Source: Stramonita haemastoma
Lineage: Eukaryota > Mollusca > Gastropoda > Neogastropoda > Muricidae
Direction: 5' to 3'
Assembly: GCA_030674155.1 (NCBI GenBank)
Contig: CM060318.1
Coordinates: 87,746,049 to 87,810,048 of the forward strand
DNA length: 64,000 nt
In this document: positions 1 through 11,693 of the stretch, piece by piece
How positions within the stretch are numbered: position 1 is the stretch's first letter
Layout of the letters: each line of letters starts with the position of its first letter
Position numbers and translations under genes: made by a program
The notes under the pieces: model-generated
The model's database searches: none
Told to the model about the DNA's origin: nothing
Seen by the model: only the letters and a program-made list of their open reading frames with translations

Positions 1-362
1 AGCTAAACTGAACAACAACAAAAATAATGAAATCCAGAGAGGGAGAGAGAGGTCATTCACAACTCTTGTCTTAGGCCGAACAGCTTTGATGACATCAGAA
101 ATGAGGGGCAAGTTAGATGATTGATTTTCTCTGTTGGTTGGCAGCAAAAAATATTGTCCCCTGCAAAGCAGGAAAAGGACAGTGAAAGGATTAGATGAAA
201 ACCAGAAAGAGTTTTAAACCATTGGGTCCCCCCCCCCCCCCCCCCCCCCCTCGCTAAAGAAAAAGAAAATCCTTGCTGAGTCCATTGAAGGGCATTTTAC
301 AAAAATGCAAAAAATGTTATAACAAAATAAGCTACTGAAATTCTCTCTCTCTCTCCTCTCCC

Positions 363-415
<53 letters not shown>

Positions 416-750
416 TCTCTTCATCTCTCCTCCTCTCTCTCTCTCTCTCCTCTCTCCTTCTCTGCCTTTAATTTTTGGCGTCTTAAAAGTCACAAAAAAT
501 CACAAGTAAACAAAATGCATTTTGAAAAACATTTTCTGGAATACAACGCCAAATAGTTAGATATTTAGAGACACTACAAATAATAAACACAGGAAAAAAG
601 AGAGATGCATCACTCCCTAGATAAGTGAGATAGAGCAGCAGCAGTAAGAAAGAAGATAGAGGAAAACGGTTTATGATGCTTTTTTGCATTTGACAGATGG
701 ATAGAGATGAGATAGAAACAGCCATCATCTTCATACACTTCCCCTTCCCT
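1..750. other. repeat-rich intergenic DNA, no gene seen
   Basis: No conserved coding segment was recognised on either strand. The stretch holds a poly-C run (about 227-250) and a long interrupted (CT)n tract (about 342-466). The open frames here consist of Arg-Glu or Thr-His dipeptide runs translated from microsatellites and are not genes. Confidence 0.6.
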
Positions 751-751
751 C

Positions 752-837
<86 letters not shown>

Positions 838-841
838 TGTG
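752..841. repeat. (TG)n microsatellite
   Basis: An almost pure TG dinucleotide tract interrupted twice by a TGG triplet. It directly precedes a reverse-oriented SINE tail, an arrangement repeated elsewhere in the window. Confidence 0.95.
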
Positions 842-847
842 TTTTTA

Positions 848-1012
848 TTCTTTTATTTCGAGGATGATGGAAAAGCACTCATGCACTTTCTTTTGCATCC
901 AGTCCCCTGTGTATGCAGTTTTGCAAATTTTCATCCGTTCCACAGCACACAATGGCCTACTCTTCGAAAAGCGAACGGGTTTAATCAACGTGTGCGCAAG
1001 ATGTGGTGTGCA
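848..1012 (-). mobile_element. SINE family B, truncated copy
   Basis: On the minus strand this reads as the 3' half of a SINE seen many times in the window: the core with CTTGCGCACACGTT, then the segment with GGCCATTGTGTGC, then GGGACTGGATG and a tail with ATTATCCTCGA. The tRNA-like head is missing; the copy stops where the CAG/AGT repeat begins. Identity rests on alignment by eye with copies at 27597-28010 and 41026-41310. Confidence 0.75.
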
Positions 1013-1014
1013 GA

Positions 1015-1066
1015 TCAGCAGCTGTGCAGTACAGTAGCAGCAGAGCGCAGCAGGCAGCAGTGCAGT

Positions 1067-1140
<74 letters not shown>

Positions 1141-1195
1141 TAGCACAGCAGCAGAAAGCAGCAGCAGCAGCAGCAGCAGTAAGTTATAATAGTAG
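1015..1195. repeat. (CAG)n/(TAG)n trinucleotide repeat
   Basis: Alternating blocks of CAG and TAG triplets. The poly-Ser and poly-Leu frames over it are repeat translations. There is no splice or start context supporting a coding role. Confidence 0.9.
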
Positions 1196-1199
1196 CCAG

Positions 1200-1848
1200 C
1201 AGCCAGCACAGAGCTAGTAGTCAGAGTATAGTTAGTGTGAGAGTATAGGATTGTGCAGCAGCAGCAGCATTGACGGCACCATCAGCAGCAGCACGTGCAG
1301 CTGTAGTGTCCGTGCATCCATCAAATCCTTGTCCTTGTCAGCAGGACGGCACGCACCTCATTTCCCTGACTAGCACTCTGTCACTGTCTGCCCAGTGTAT
1401 TAGCGGGCATTTCCCGATCACCCTCCGCTGCTGCTGCTGAAGCTACTGCCTGTCTGGTTAGACCAGTCCTGCACTGGACAGCCAGGCACCACTAGGTAGA
1501 GAGAGCTCAGGACTTAGGTATCGATTAGGGCACTGCTTGCTTTCAGCTCTACTATGACAGCGGTGGATTTTGTTTCCCCCGTCATGAATTTATGGCTGTT
1601 TGTGTGATGTGCAAATCTACAGGGAAGGGGACATTACTGCACACTGCGGGCGGAGTGACTGAGAGATTATGAAGGTCCGTTGTGTGTGGAGAGGACAGGT
1701 GAAGATTGGCACAGTGTTATGATATGAAGAGATAAGCAGAAATGTTAAAGCTCGTTTATTTGAAAAAAAAAAAAGATGCGCTTACGCAGACACACGTGCA
1801 TTCATACACACACGCACGCACGCACCTGTACGCACGTAAAGCCTTCAT

Positions 1849-1850
<2 letters not shown>
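1200..1850. other. unique intergenic DNA, nothing recognised
   Basis: Mixed-composition sequence without a long open frame, recognised protein motif or clear repeat. It contains residual CAG triplets to about 1290. Confidence 0.4.

Positions 1851-1852
<2 letters not shown>

Positions 1853-1941
<89 letters not shown>
1853..1941. repeat. (CA)n microsatellite
   Basis: A CA dinucleotide tract of about 85 bp with one CACCA interruption near 1893. Confidence 0.95.
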
Positions 1942-1943
<2 letters not shown>

Positions 1944-2429
1944 CAGAAAGAAACAAAAACAGAGGACTGCATGATGATGCTGACAGGCTCCCGCCAAAAA
2001 CAAAGCAAAAACAAAGCATAAAAGGTTAAACTAAAAAAATTAATAAAAACCTTCAGAAGATGGATGGAGATAAAGCATGGGGAAGAGAAGAGAAGAGGAG
2101 TAGGGTGGAGAGGGTAGCAGAGAAGTGAGTGGGGGAGGGGGGAGTAGAAGAGATGGGGAATGGTGGAAGAGTGGTGGGGAGGGGAGTAGAAGAGATGGGA
2201 AAGGTGGAAAGAGAGGGGGGGGGGGGTCAGGTGTAGTGGGGTAACTAACAAGCGGCAGAGAGCAGGCAGGGTGTCGCTTTCCTTTGAAGTGGCGGCGGTC
2301 CCTTTGATGGGGGGCAGGCGCCAGTACTAATCCCGGCCAGCTGCACGGTCCCTCCGTCAACAGGCACGCTACCTACCGCCTCCTCCATACCGCCTCTTCT
2401 TCTTTACTGCTCTCTTCTTTTTTATTCCT

Positions 2430-2830
2430 TCTCTCATCTCTGTCTGTCTGTCTCTCTGTCTGTCTGTGTCCGTCTCTGACTCTCTCTCATCTCTCTGTTT
2501 GTCTTTCTGTCCCAGTACTCTCCCTGTCTCTGTCTGTCGTCTGTCTGTCTGTCTTGTCTGTCTGTCTCTGTCTGTCTGTCTGTCTCTGTCTCTGTGTCTG
2601 TGTCAGTATCTCTCTGTCCCTGTGTCTGTCTGTCTGTCTCTGTCTGTCTGTCTCTGTCTCTGTGTGTCTGTGTCAGTATCTCTCTGTCCCTGTGTCTGTC
2701 TGTCTGCCTGCCTGTCTGTCTCTGTCTCTCTCTCCATACTTACGTGGCACTTGCTTTTATACAGAGAGAGAGAGAGGGAGGGAGAGAGAGAGAGAGAGGG
2801 AGAGAGAGAGAGAGAGAGGGGGGGGGGGGA
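2430..2830. repeat. (TCTG)n and (GA)n simple-repeat block
   Basis: A degenerate TCTG/TCTC tetranucleotide block to about 2735, including a duplicated segment (about 2590-2640 and 2655-2705, both with TCAGTATCTCTCTGTCCC). A (GA)n tract and poly-G follow. All open frames here are repeat-derived. Confidence 0.85.
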
Positions 2831-3239
2831 AACAACCAAAGCACCTTCTCCTTAACCTCCCCCCCCCTCCCACCCCCCCCACCCCCCCAAAAAAAAATGA
2901 TCCGAACCCCAACTCAGCCCTTCCCAAGGGGCATCAGAAAAACATTTCCAGCGGACAGCTCTGTGTGATCGCTGTCGTGAAAGAAGGACCACCACCGCCG
3001 GTTAATCTGTGGGTTTATTTGTTTAATTTGTTAAATTGATTGGCAGCAGAATCAGTAATCAGCACAGAAGAGGAAGAAAAAAGAGTGTGAATGAACAGGG
3101 GTCAGGAAAGGAGCAGGGAGGGGGGGGGACAAAGTTAAGAGAATGTAAAAAGAAAATATGGGCTTTGATTTAGTTGTAGTGGTTGTTGTTTTTGGTAGAT
3201 ACTTGATTTAAACATGTTATGAAATACTACAAGGAAGGA

Positions 3240-3665
3240 CGGTGGCAGGATGGTTAAGACGTTCGCCTGCCAATATGTAAACCGCGAGTTTCTGGGTTCG
3301 TACCCAGCTCGCCCTTTCTTCCCAGTTTGACGAAAAAATCGAACTGAATGTCAAAGTCATTCGGATGAGACTATAAACCGAGGTCCCGTGTGCGAACGCA
3401 CGCAGGACATCTTGCGCACATGTTAAAATCCCGTTCCACCTTTCGGAAGAGCAGGCCATCGTGTGCCGGTAGGAGCGGATGACAAAATTAAAAAAAAAAA
3501 AAAAACAGCATGCACACAGGTGTTGTGTTTAGACACCATCCCTGAGGGGAAAAAAATAATGGGTAGGCGCTGCACTTGTGGCGACGCGCTCTCGCCGGGG
3601 AGAGCAGCCCGAATTTCACGTAGAGAAATCTGCTGTGACATAAAGTGGTATAAAATAAAATAAAT
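3240..3665 (+). mobile_element. SINE family A, near full length
   Basis: A tRNA-derived head contains an A-box-like stretch (ATGGTTAAGACG) and a B-box-like stretch (GGGTTCGTACCC). A core follows that is shared with family B (GATGAGACTATAAACCGAGG, then the segment around GCCATCGTGTGCCGG). The family-specific 3' part includes CGCTGCACTTGTGGCGACG, GGGGAGAGCAGCCCGAATTT and a TAAAATAAAATAAATA tail. A second near-complete copy lies at 62562-63068. Pol III transcription and LINE-driven mobility are inferred from the class. Confidence 0.85.
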
Positions 3666-3965
3666 ACAAGGAAAGGAAAATACGAGCCAAGGAGAGAGAA
3701 AACTAATGACAAAATAATCTGTTAGCTTGAGTCAGGTCAGCCCAAAGGCGTGGTTCTTACTAAAAATTATTTTAAAAATTAAAAAGCCTAAAATACTGCC
3801 AGAAAGACATCATTCCTAGAATTTTTTTTTTTTTTTGAATCTTGGTTAAGTCATTTTCAAAATGACTGAGAAATTGTAAGTGGTTACCTGCACTTGTTTT
3901 TAATCCATTACTTTTTCCTCAATTATCCAGCTGCAACACAGCTGGCCACAACCGAAATACAGTAG

Positions 3966-4078
3966 TCCAAACCTGTTGACAGTGGAAAGCCTGTAGACAG
4001 TGGGAACCTGTTGACACTGGGAAACCAGTGGGAAACCTGTTGACACTGGGAAACCTGTTGACACTGGGAAACAGTAAC
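3966..4078. repeat. 18-bp minisatellite
   Basis: About six imperfect copies of a unit close to GGGAAACCTGTTGACACT. It lies in intergenic DNA without recognised neighbours. Confidence 0.85.
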
Positions 4079-4134
4079 ACACTGGTTCAGTGTTTTCAAC
4101 ACTAACAACAACAAAAGTTCTATGAAGTCAGTCA

Positions 4135-4503
4135 GTGGGTGAATTTACAATACTGGCGCAAGAAGTTGTAACAGGCCTATTCAACGATTATGCAGGCATG
4201 GCCAATTTTTCACTGCAACTTGAAACTAAAACTTCAATGATGGTCGTAATCAATTTCGATGAATTCTTTTTAGTGAGTGGACTGACAATGGAATGTCAAC
4301 TGACTTTAAAAGGAATGTATTTTGATCAGATGACTGACGTCGAGATAAAAAAAAAAAAGAAAGAAAAGAAAGCTGTGGCTTATTTCACAGACAATTTTCT
4401 CCGCCAACTGACAGTGCAGAGCAGGGCAGAGACTGACAGGCAGCCAGGGATGGATGAGCGTGATTGTGCTCAGGTTGACAGACAGGGGGGACCAGGGCAT
4501 TAA
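4135..4503 (+). other. unassigned open frame, probably not a gene
   Basis: A 122-codon open frame in non-repetitive sequence, with a Lys-rich run from a poly-A stretch (about residues 72-80). I recognise no domain. Codon use is unremarkable and no splice or promoter context was identified. It is listed only because it is one of the few non-repeat frames in the first 13 kb. Confidence 0.15.
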
Positions 4504-4705
4504 CCCCTGGCTGCCTCTCAGAGAGCAGAGATCAAAATGTGAAATTAAAACGGGAGGCTCAGATTGGATCTGCTTCCATACGAATAAAAAATAACAATGA
4601 ATGAGGTGGAAACCTCCCCCCCCCACCCCACCCCCCTGCACAATGAAATAAATGAGTGGCAAGTTGGGTTACAGGTGTGTGTTTTGTGTTGTTGCTGTTT
4701 TGTTG

Positions 4706-4712
4706 TGTGTGT

Positions 4713-4777
<65 letters not shown>
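4706..4777. repeat. (GT)n microsatellite
   Basis: A pure GT dinucleotide tract of about 70 bp. Confidence 0.95.
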
Positions 4778-4780
<3 letters not shown>

Positions 4781-5105
4781 TTTTTTGTCGGTTTGTTCCT
4801 TTGTTTGTCAGGAAATAGTCGACTTTTAAACATGATTTTTTTCTGGAAAGAAATAAATTCTTTTCTATCCATAGGAGGAGACCAGCGACCACGTATGAGA
4901 TATTTGGAGCCTGTAGGCTATTGATTTTTTTTAAGACAAAGAAATCACACTTGCAAAACAGTTCAATACTTAACAAACTTATGATAGACCGTATACTTCC
5001 TCTTTGCATGTCAAGCTATTAATTAAGCAGGTGAGATTTTCCGTGTAGACAGCTGGTCAGGTGTTTTTTTCCCTTTATTTTGTTTTGTTTTGTTTTTGTT
5101 AGTTA

Positions 5106-5225
5106 GTTGTTGGTTGGTTGGTTGGTTGGTTGGTTGGTTGGTTGGTTGGTTAATTAGTAAGTAGTTAATTAGTGGTTGGTTGGTGTTAGCTGGTTATTAA
5201 GTTAGTTGGTTGGTTGGTGGTTAGT
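5106..5225. repeat. (GGTT)n tetranucleotide repeat
   Basis: A perfect GGTT run decays downstream into TTAG/TTGG variants, the usual profile of an ageing tetranucleotide microsatellite. Confidence 0.9.
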
Positions 5226-5503
5226 TAGCTAGTTGGAAAGCTAGTAAGTGTGTTTATATGTTTGTGTGTTTGTTTCAGCTTGCAACTTTTTTTTCATCTA
5301 AATTTTGTTAGCACCCACCGTGACAGACTGAGTACTCTTTGGCTTTCACACTCTTGAGCCAACTCAGACTGACATTCTCTCTTCCTTCTCTCAATTTGTA
5401 GTTTCGTCGGGTTTTTTTTCTTCTTCTTTAATTCTGTTTTTCTTCAATCTTCAGCTATTCCCGCCTTCAACATGGGGGAAAATCATCCAGGAACTTCGCC
5501 GCA

Positions 5504-5504
<1 letters not shown>

Positions 5505-5591
<87 letters not shown>
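5505..5591. repeat. (CT)n microsatellite
   Basis: A CT dinucleotide tract with two CCTC interruptions. It interrupts a minus-strand open frame whose non-repeat part lies at about 5592-5837. Confidence 0.95.
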
Positions 5592-5592
<1 letters not shown>

Positions 5593-5837
5593 CCTGGAGG
5601 AATGATGCAGGGAGTTCTTTTATTGCTCAGCAAGGCTTTCAGCGGAGTCAGCCCAGTCCTCTGACAAAACTGGGCGGCAAAGGCTATAACGTTGTTTTTG
5701 AGGGCTGAGAGGTAATCTGAGAGGCGTGACACCCCAGTGCCTCTGATTTTCTGGATATCGATCAGGAACGATGTGGGTTGGTTTTCCTTTTCCTGTGGTG
5801 CAAGGCGGCACCCTCTTTCACTCTTTTCCTGTTTCAC
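5592..5837 (-). other. unassigned minus-strand open frame
   Basis: About 80 codons of mixed-composition peptide (it includes KENQPTSFLIDIQKIRGTG) run into the Arg-Glu translation of the neighbouring (CT)n tract. The non-repeat part has a globular-looking residue mix, but I recognise no family and no companion exon. It could be chance or a remnant of a mobile-element ORF. Confidence 0.15.
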
Positions 5838-6057
5838 TTTTTTTTCTTTTCTTTTAACTATGTAATGGAAGCTGTCTCAGTAAAGCTCAGTTTTCAGTGC
5901 TGTAGCTATCTCTGTCTCTCTTTGTCTGTGTGTCTGTCTGTGTGTCTGTCTGTCTCTCTCTTTTTTTTCTTTCTTTTTATTCATCACCAAATACTAAACG
6001 TCTGGCAACCCTCATGTTGGGCCATGCCTTTTTGTGATAATCTTCGATTCGAGTTCT

Positions 6058-6058
<1 letters not shown>

Positions 6059-6154
<96 letters not shown>
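6059..6154. repeat. (CT)n microsatellite
   Basis: A pure CT tract of about 95 bp followed by a short CA run. Confidence 0.95.
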
Positions 6155-6156
<2 letters not shown>

Positions 6157-6507
6157 ACACACCACACACACAACCACAACAAATTTCGCCTGACAATTAC
6201 ATAAAAGAATTCGTCAAAACAGAATCTCAGAGAGCTTTCTCTCTCTTTTTGACACGGTTGTTTAGTTTTATGCCAACGGACTGATTCAATCAAAGATCTG
6301 CCTGTACTTTTTTCTTCTTTTTTTTCTCAGTAGTCTTCTTCTGTGTTCAGGTTTACGTGGTGCAGTTTTAAAATTTAAGCTACAGGCGTTGACAGGAGTG
6401 TTAGGCAAAAAAGTAAGAATTGGCCGCATTCACAGAATTACTGGGTTCATTGAGATGGCAAATGGACTGAGTGAGTTAACTGATGACAAAATGTGATATA
6501 AATATAT

Positions 6508-6512
6508 AATAA

Positions 6513-6549
<37 letters not shown>

Positions 6550-6600
6550 ATATATATATATATATATTATTATTTTATTATAATATGTATTATTATATAG
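6508..6600. repeat. (AT)n-rich tract
   Basis: TA dinucleotide runs broken by TTATTA and TATTTTAT segments. Confidence 0.9.
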
Positions 6601-6813
6601 TATTTCATTATAGATATAAGTCTTCCATTCGTCTTACTACTAACACACCTGAGGTTGCCTATGTAAACTGTAACATTAAAAAAATTCACCCTTTCAGGAG
6701 CAAAATTACCTTAACATTAATTCAGATAATCAACCAGTCTCGGAAAACCCTTATCTAGGCCTTTATTTGTAAACATCATATTTCCATTTCATCCTCCTAG
6801 CTCGCTACATTTT

Positions 6814-6826
6814 ATGATGATGATGA

Positions 6827-6917
<91 letters not shown>

Positions 6918-6918
6918 A
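6814..6918. repeat. (ACT)n then (GAC)n trinucleotide repeat
   Basis: About 18 ACT triplets pass directly into about 11 GAC triplets. Poly-C and poly-A runs follow to about 6969. Poly-Leu and poly-Thr frames over it are artefacts. Confidence 0.95.
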
Positions 6919-6999
6919 TACTATACTACTAACCTCCCCCCCCCCCCCACCCCCAAAAAAAAAAAAAAAGACAAAAAACCCACCAAAAACACGTAGGCT

Positions 7000-7777
7000 T
7001 AATAACTATCGACTGGCAAACAAACAAAAAACTAACGGTAAGATATCGTAGGATGAAAACCCCGTCGTTTTTAAATGTCAGTTCAGATTTGATAATCCCG
7101 ATGATTGTGTAGAATAGAATAATTACAACTGAATGTCTTTCGACTCAGATCTCGAGTAGTTAGAATACTCACTACTGAATGTCTGAAATGTGTAGAATAA
7201 CCGAACACCGAAATCAGTTAAACTTTTCTTCTCTTCCCTAGTAACTCTTTGAGGCGCCATTCCGCTCTGCAGGCAGTCTCTTGGGCAAGTTGAGCCTGTC
7301 CCTCTCCTGCCTGATACAGGGTGCATGCTGGGTACGATTGTGTTTCCATTAGGCCTAGCCAAACTGGCGCTGTAAAAATTTGGTTGGTTTTTTTTAAAGG
7401 CTAAATAGATAATAGCCTAGTGTAGGTTATAAAAGCACCTAGGCTATAGTCAGTAGATGGACTTCTTCAGGACATTCGTCCACACTAAAAACGGAGAACA
7501 ATTGAACACTGCACGTGCACATGGTACAGGCCTATTGCCGAACAGCGCGAGGTAGCCTAACGTAAATGTCAGCCCTGTGACTGATGCCAATACACTTGGC
7601 CGTTAACGAAAGGAACCGCATGCTTGTCACCTGTCAGGAGTACTGAGGACGCCGGAAGCAGGACCATTGACCAGAAAAGGCGCGGGAAAAACAACAGGCG
7701 GACATGACGGAAACGGTAACTGCTTGACTTCCGGCAGCTTGAGGTCACAGCCCGTTATTTAGAAATTTTATCTGCAG

Positions 7778-7810
<33 letters not shown>

Positions 7811-8300
7811 ACCCCGTCTCTCCTCACACACACGCCGCGGCGCGCGCACACAGCCTCCCCTAGACTCATGAAGGACAACATTTTTACCGTACACCTGTAT
7901 CTAGAAATGAGTATAAAATGTCCCTTGAGAAACAGGACTTAGGCATTGGTGTTTCTTGATAATGCCCGCCATGTCAAAACTGATGCCAACCCTGCAACGC
8001 TCTATAGCACACAGATCGTGAGCATGAAAGATCTCCGTTGCGTCTTATTCCCCTACGTCCTTGCTGGACTGAGTGAGGAGTGGTGAGATGGGAAAATCGA
8101 TTGAGAAGTCTGACTAAGTGGGAAAATTGGCAATGGTAATTAGTCTGTGGCAGTTTTCGTTTTCTTGGTTTCATGTCTGCGGAAGTTATGATACATGAAA
8201 TGCCAGCAAAGGCATCAATCACATCTCCGTGGTTCAACAATTGGCAAGGTTGGCAAGGCAGCCTCAAGTCTGGAAAACTCACCTTGGCAGAATGAATGTG
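7000..8300. other. intergenic DNA with a locally CpG-rich stretch and poly-C
   Basis: No gene recognised. Around 7590-7760 the sequence is richer in CpG than its surroundings (GGCGCGGGAAAA, CTTCCGGCAGC), which could be a promoter remnant. A poly-C run of about 32 bp sits at 7779-7810 and is followed by a CGCGGCGCGCG stretch. No downstream first exon could be identified. Confidence 0.3.
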
Positions 8301-8308
8301 TTCTGAAG

Positions 8309-8640
8309 GACGCTGTAGCCGAGTGGTTAAGACTGTTCAACTTCGTTCTCATGGGTCCATGAAGTCGTGAGTTCAAATGTTGGTGGTGTCTGGTGAATGA
8401 AGGGTGGGGATTTTTATGATCTCCCAGGTCGCCTTAGAGTGCAGACCTGCCAGTGTCTTATTATCCCTTCGTGTATATGTAGCCTATAGCTATCATGCAA
8501 AGACCACACATGCAAGTTTAAGATCCCGTAATTCACGTCATCGTTCTGTGGGTTATAGAAACCAAAATACACAGAATAGGCCTACATCCCCGACATCGAA
8601 ATGTGGCTTCCTTCATAACGGTAAAAACCGTTGCCTGCTC
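8309..8640 (+). mobile_element. SINE family C, tRNA-derived
   Basis: The head resembles a class II tRNA: an A-box-like GTAGCCGAGTGGTTAAGAC, a long variable-arm-like stretch, then a B-box-like GTGAGTTCAAATG. The body (CTCCCAGGTCGCCTTAGAGT, then GATCCCGTAATTCACGTCA) is shared with 10120-10375. It is not scored as a functional tRNA gene because the body is repeated and the arms do not pair well. Confidence 0.75.
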
Positions 8641-9029
8641 AGAGTTTTACCACCGGTGAAACTTAGAGAGCTATAACCAAGGAACGAACAAAAAAACAAC
8701 ACCCCCCCCCAGTTATGCCTTATGGCAGGTACAGCAGAATCCCACCGTTCAGAATCGTCAGCTTTACTGATGCTATTAGGTGTTGCTCCATGCAGCTGCC
8801 AGACCAACACTGAAGGTGCATGCAGGCCCCATCTCTCAGTCTTTGATCAGTCACTACACTGAGCCAGTTACAGTATGCGAGGAAGTGTGAGCACTGTACT
8901 GCCGTGTTTTGAACTCGCTTACAATACTAGATGATCAGGATCATTCACTAGCAAGAATGTCTGACTTGTGACCCTGTTGCTTTTCTGGGTTTCACCCTGA
9001 CGCTGGTGTTGGTTTCCCAAAGGATTCTT

Positions 9030-9310
9030 TTTTCTCTTTTATTTCAAGAAAAATGGAATGTGCACTCACGTGCTTTTTTTTCGTTTTACATGTAGTTCCT
9101 GTGTAATGCAAGGTTGTTTCTTTGTTGTAAATTTTGTTATCCATCCCACCAGTACACAATGCTTTACTCTTCCAAAGGTGGAACAGGTTTTAATGTGTGC
9201 GCATGTTTTCTTTCCATGCTATTTGCTTGTAGCAAGTTGTATGTGTCTCGAAATGTATCGAAACCCATCAAAAGATACAGGAATGGTTATTATCCCAGGG
9301 TCATCTTTCT
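9030..9310 (-). mobile_element. SINE family B, diverged truncated copy
   Basis: Minus-strand resemblance to the family B 3' half, with the reverse complement of GGATGATGGAATATGCACTC and of the GTTTTAATGTGTGCGC junction. It is more diverged than other copies, suggesting older age. Confidence 0.6.
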
Positions 9311-9319
9311 AAGTCTACG

Positions 9320-10110
9320 ATAAATTCATTGATACTGGATGTGTATAGACGGTTTACCTGGTGAGGTCCTGTATATGTCTGATCAGAACAGGCACCACTG
9401 ACTGTGCCCTGTTCAAGGTGACAGCCTTACATTGATAGCTATTAAGCTGAATCACAGAGGGTAAGGGCAAGCAAGAAAAAATACATAATAAATGGATGGA
9501 TTATACATCTTAAGTTTGTTATCGTCACTAAACGAAACTTGGGCTTCTTCCAGCTGTGCATTGAACTCGACACTTGACAGTGATGCTCAACTCGTCCTTT
9601 TTTTTTTTTTGCAATAATTTGCTCACCATTAACTTCATGCGCGAGTGTGTGTGTTAATTTTAATTTGTTAAAAACTATTTGTTATTTGTTGCAGGAATAT
9701 GATAAGGTTGAAATGAATGCAAAGGCTTTCCATTCTGATCTGTAATATAGGCTACAGTGCATTGCTCTATGAATTCTGTTATTATCATTTCAATTAGTCA
9801 CTTGTGGCTTCATTTTTTTTTTTTACTGACGATGTGTTCATGTTTTGCTTTAAGTAATGTTTAGGTAATTTGTACATGGGAAATAGACGGACTCAAATCC
9901 ACTGCCTGCTTAAAAAAAAAAAAAATATGCATGGTCAATCCAAGGGAAGCTACTTATTGCCAGCTGAATAAGTCTCCTAACATTTTCTTCCCCTATGTCT
10001 ACATGTATATTGTTAAAAAACAATAGGTATTTTATGAATTACTTGCCTCAAGTTATCCAGGGCCACTTTCAATTCTTGCTCTGCATGTTTAGCTATCTAA
10101 CTGATGGACA
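9320..10110. other. intergenic DNA, nothing recognised
   Basis: AT-rich unique sequence with short poly-T and poly-A runs. No conserved coding segment or clear repeat seen. Confidence 0.4.
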
Positions 10111-10119
10111 CTAAAGTCG

Positions 10120-10375
10120 ATTGGTCAGGACCATTACATTATACTTCAAGCCGGAGGGTCAATGAGGCTGAATCTCACAGCGGCACCACGCGAATACAGG
10201 CTGGGGATTTCTACAATCTTTCAGATCAGCCGTGTGCTAACCTGCCAGTGACATAGTTCCTTTCATGTATTTATTCATATGCAGAACATCAAATGTCCAT
10301 CTTTAAGATCCTGTAATTCATGTCAGCGTCCGATGGGTTATGGGAAGATGAAAATACCCAGCTGTTCTTAAGATG
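10120..10375 (+). mobile_element. SINE family C, second copy with decayed head
   Basis: The body aligns by eye with 8390-8600: GGGGATTTCTACAATCTTTC, a CTGCCAGTG segment, then AAGATCCTGTAATTCATGTC and GATGGGTTATGGGAA. The tRNA-like head is barely recognisable. Confidence 0.7.
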
Positions 10376-10477
10376 GAATATATCCTTTTTTTTTCTTGTA
10401 ATTTTAATATTTCAAGGATGATGGAATATGCACTCATGGTCATGTGCTTTTTAACATACAGTTCCCATGTGCATATA

Positions 10478-10644
10478 CAGGGTTCATACAGACTTTGTGG
10501 AGCAAAATTTAGGGCTTTTTAGGGCCTTTTTTAGGGCCTTTTAATCCAAATTTAGGGCCTAGCTGCGGGGTAACAAATGTATAGATAGCAACCTAAATAC
10601 ACCTTTCCTTACACACACATATATATACATATTAATATATATAC

Positions 10645-10714
<70 letters not shown>

Positions 10715-10870
10715 AAGTGAGCAAAGTCATCTTATGTGAAACTGTATGGTGGATACTGACACAACTTCATGTTATTCTGGAGTAGAATGTCTTTCAATCA
10801 TGGATACAAGAGACAAGGAGGTGAGAGGCAGCAGAGTCCTAAAGAGGGAAGGGGGGGGGGGGGGGGATAA

Positions 10871-10927
<57 letters not shown>

Positions 10928-11048
10928 TGCATGTGTATGTGTATGTGTGTGACTGTTTTGATTTATTTGATTGATTGATTCTTTTATATCGAGGATAATG
11001 GAATAAGCTGTGACTGTGAGTGAGTGAGTGAGTGAGAGAGAGAGAGAG

Positions 11049-11133
<85 letters not shown>

Positions 11134-11618
11134 GGGGTGGGAATTGACAGAGTCAAAAAACTCAGAAAAGTGGGGGGGTCCAGGGGGCAACGCCCCCTGG
11201 TGGGGTCAAGGGGCAGAGCCCCTTGTGGGGGTCAGGGGGCAACGCCCCCTGAAGCTGAAGGTTTTTCAACAATTCTAGCCTGTTTAACAGCCTCTCCTTG
11301 AACTAATTTCAGTTTTCGATACTAAGCAATTTCTGCCCTAAAATAAGCTCTCCAAGAATGACTTTCTGTCATTTCTTCAATCTAAAGGAGGTTCTATACC
11401 CAAGTAATCACATAGCAAAATGAGTATATTTCTAGACAAATGTGCACTAATGCAGATACAGGAAGAAAGAGAAAGAAAGGACAGACACACATAGAGAAAC
11501 AGAGATAAAAAAAAAACAGAGAGAAAGAAAGGGGGGGGGAGAGAGGTGTGTGTGTGTGTGTCTGTGCGTGTAAGAAACAGGGAGAGGTGGAGAAAATGAG
11601 ACAGAGACAGAGAGAGAA

Positions 11619-11693
<75 letters not shown>

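Noticed and set aside
753..1209. poly-Ser / poly-Leu proteins
   Set aside because: Translations of a CAG/TAG trinucleotide repeat and a TG tract, open in several frames on both strands.
8309..8392. functional tRNA gene
   Set aside because: A/B-box-like elements are present but the stems do not fold convincingly and the downstream body is a dispersed repeat, so it is a SINE head.
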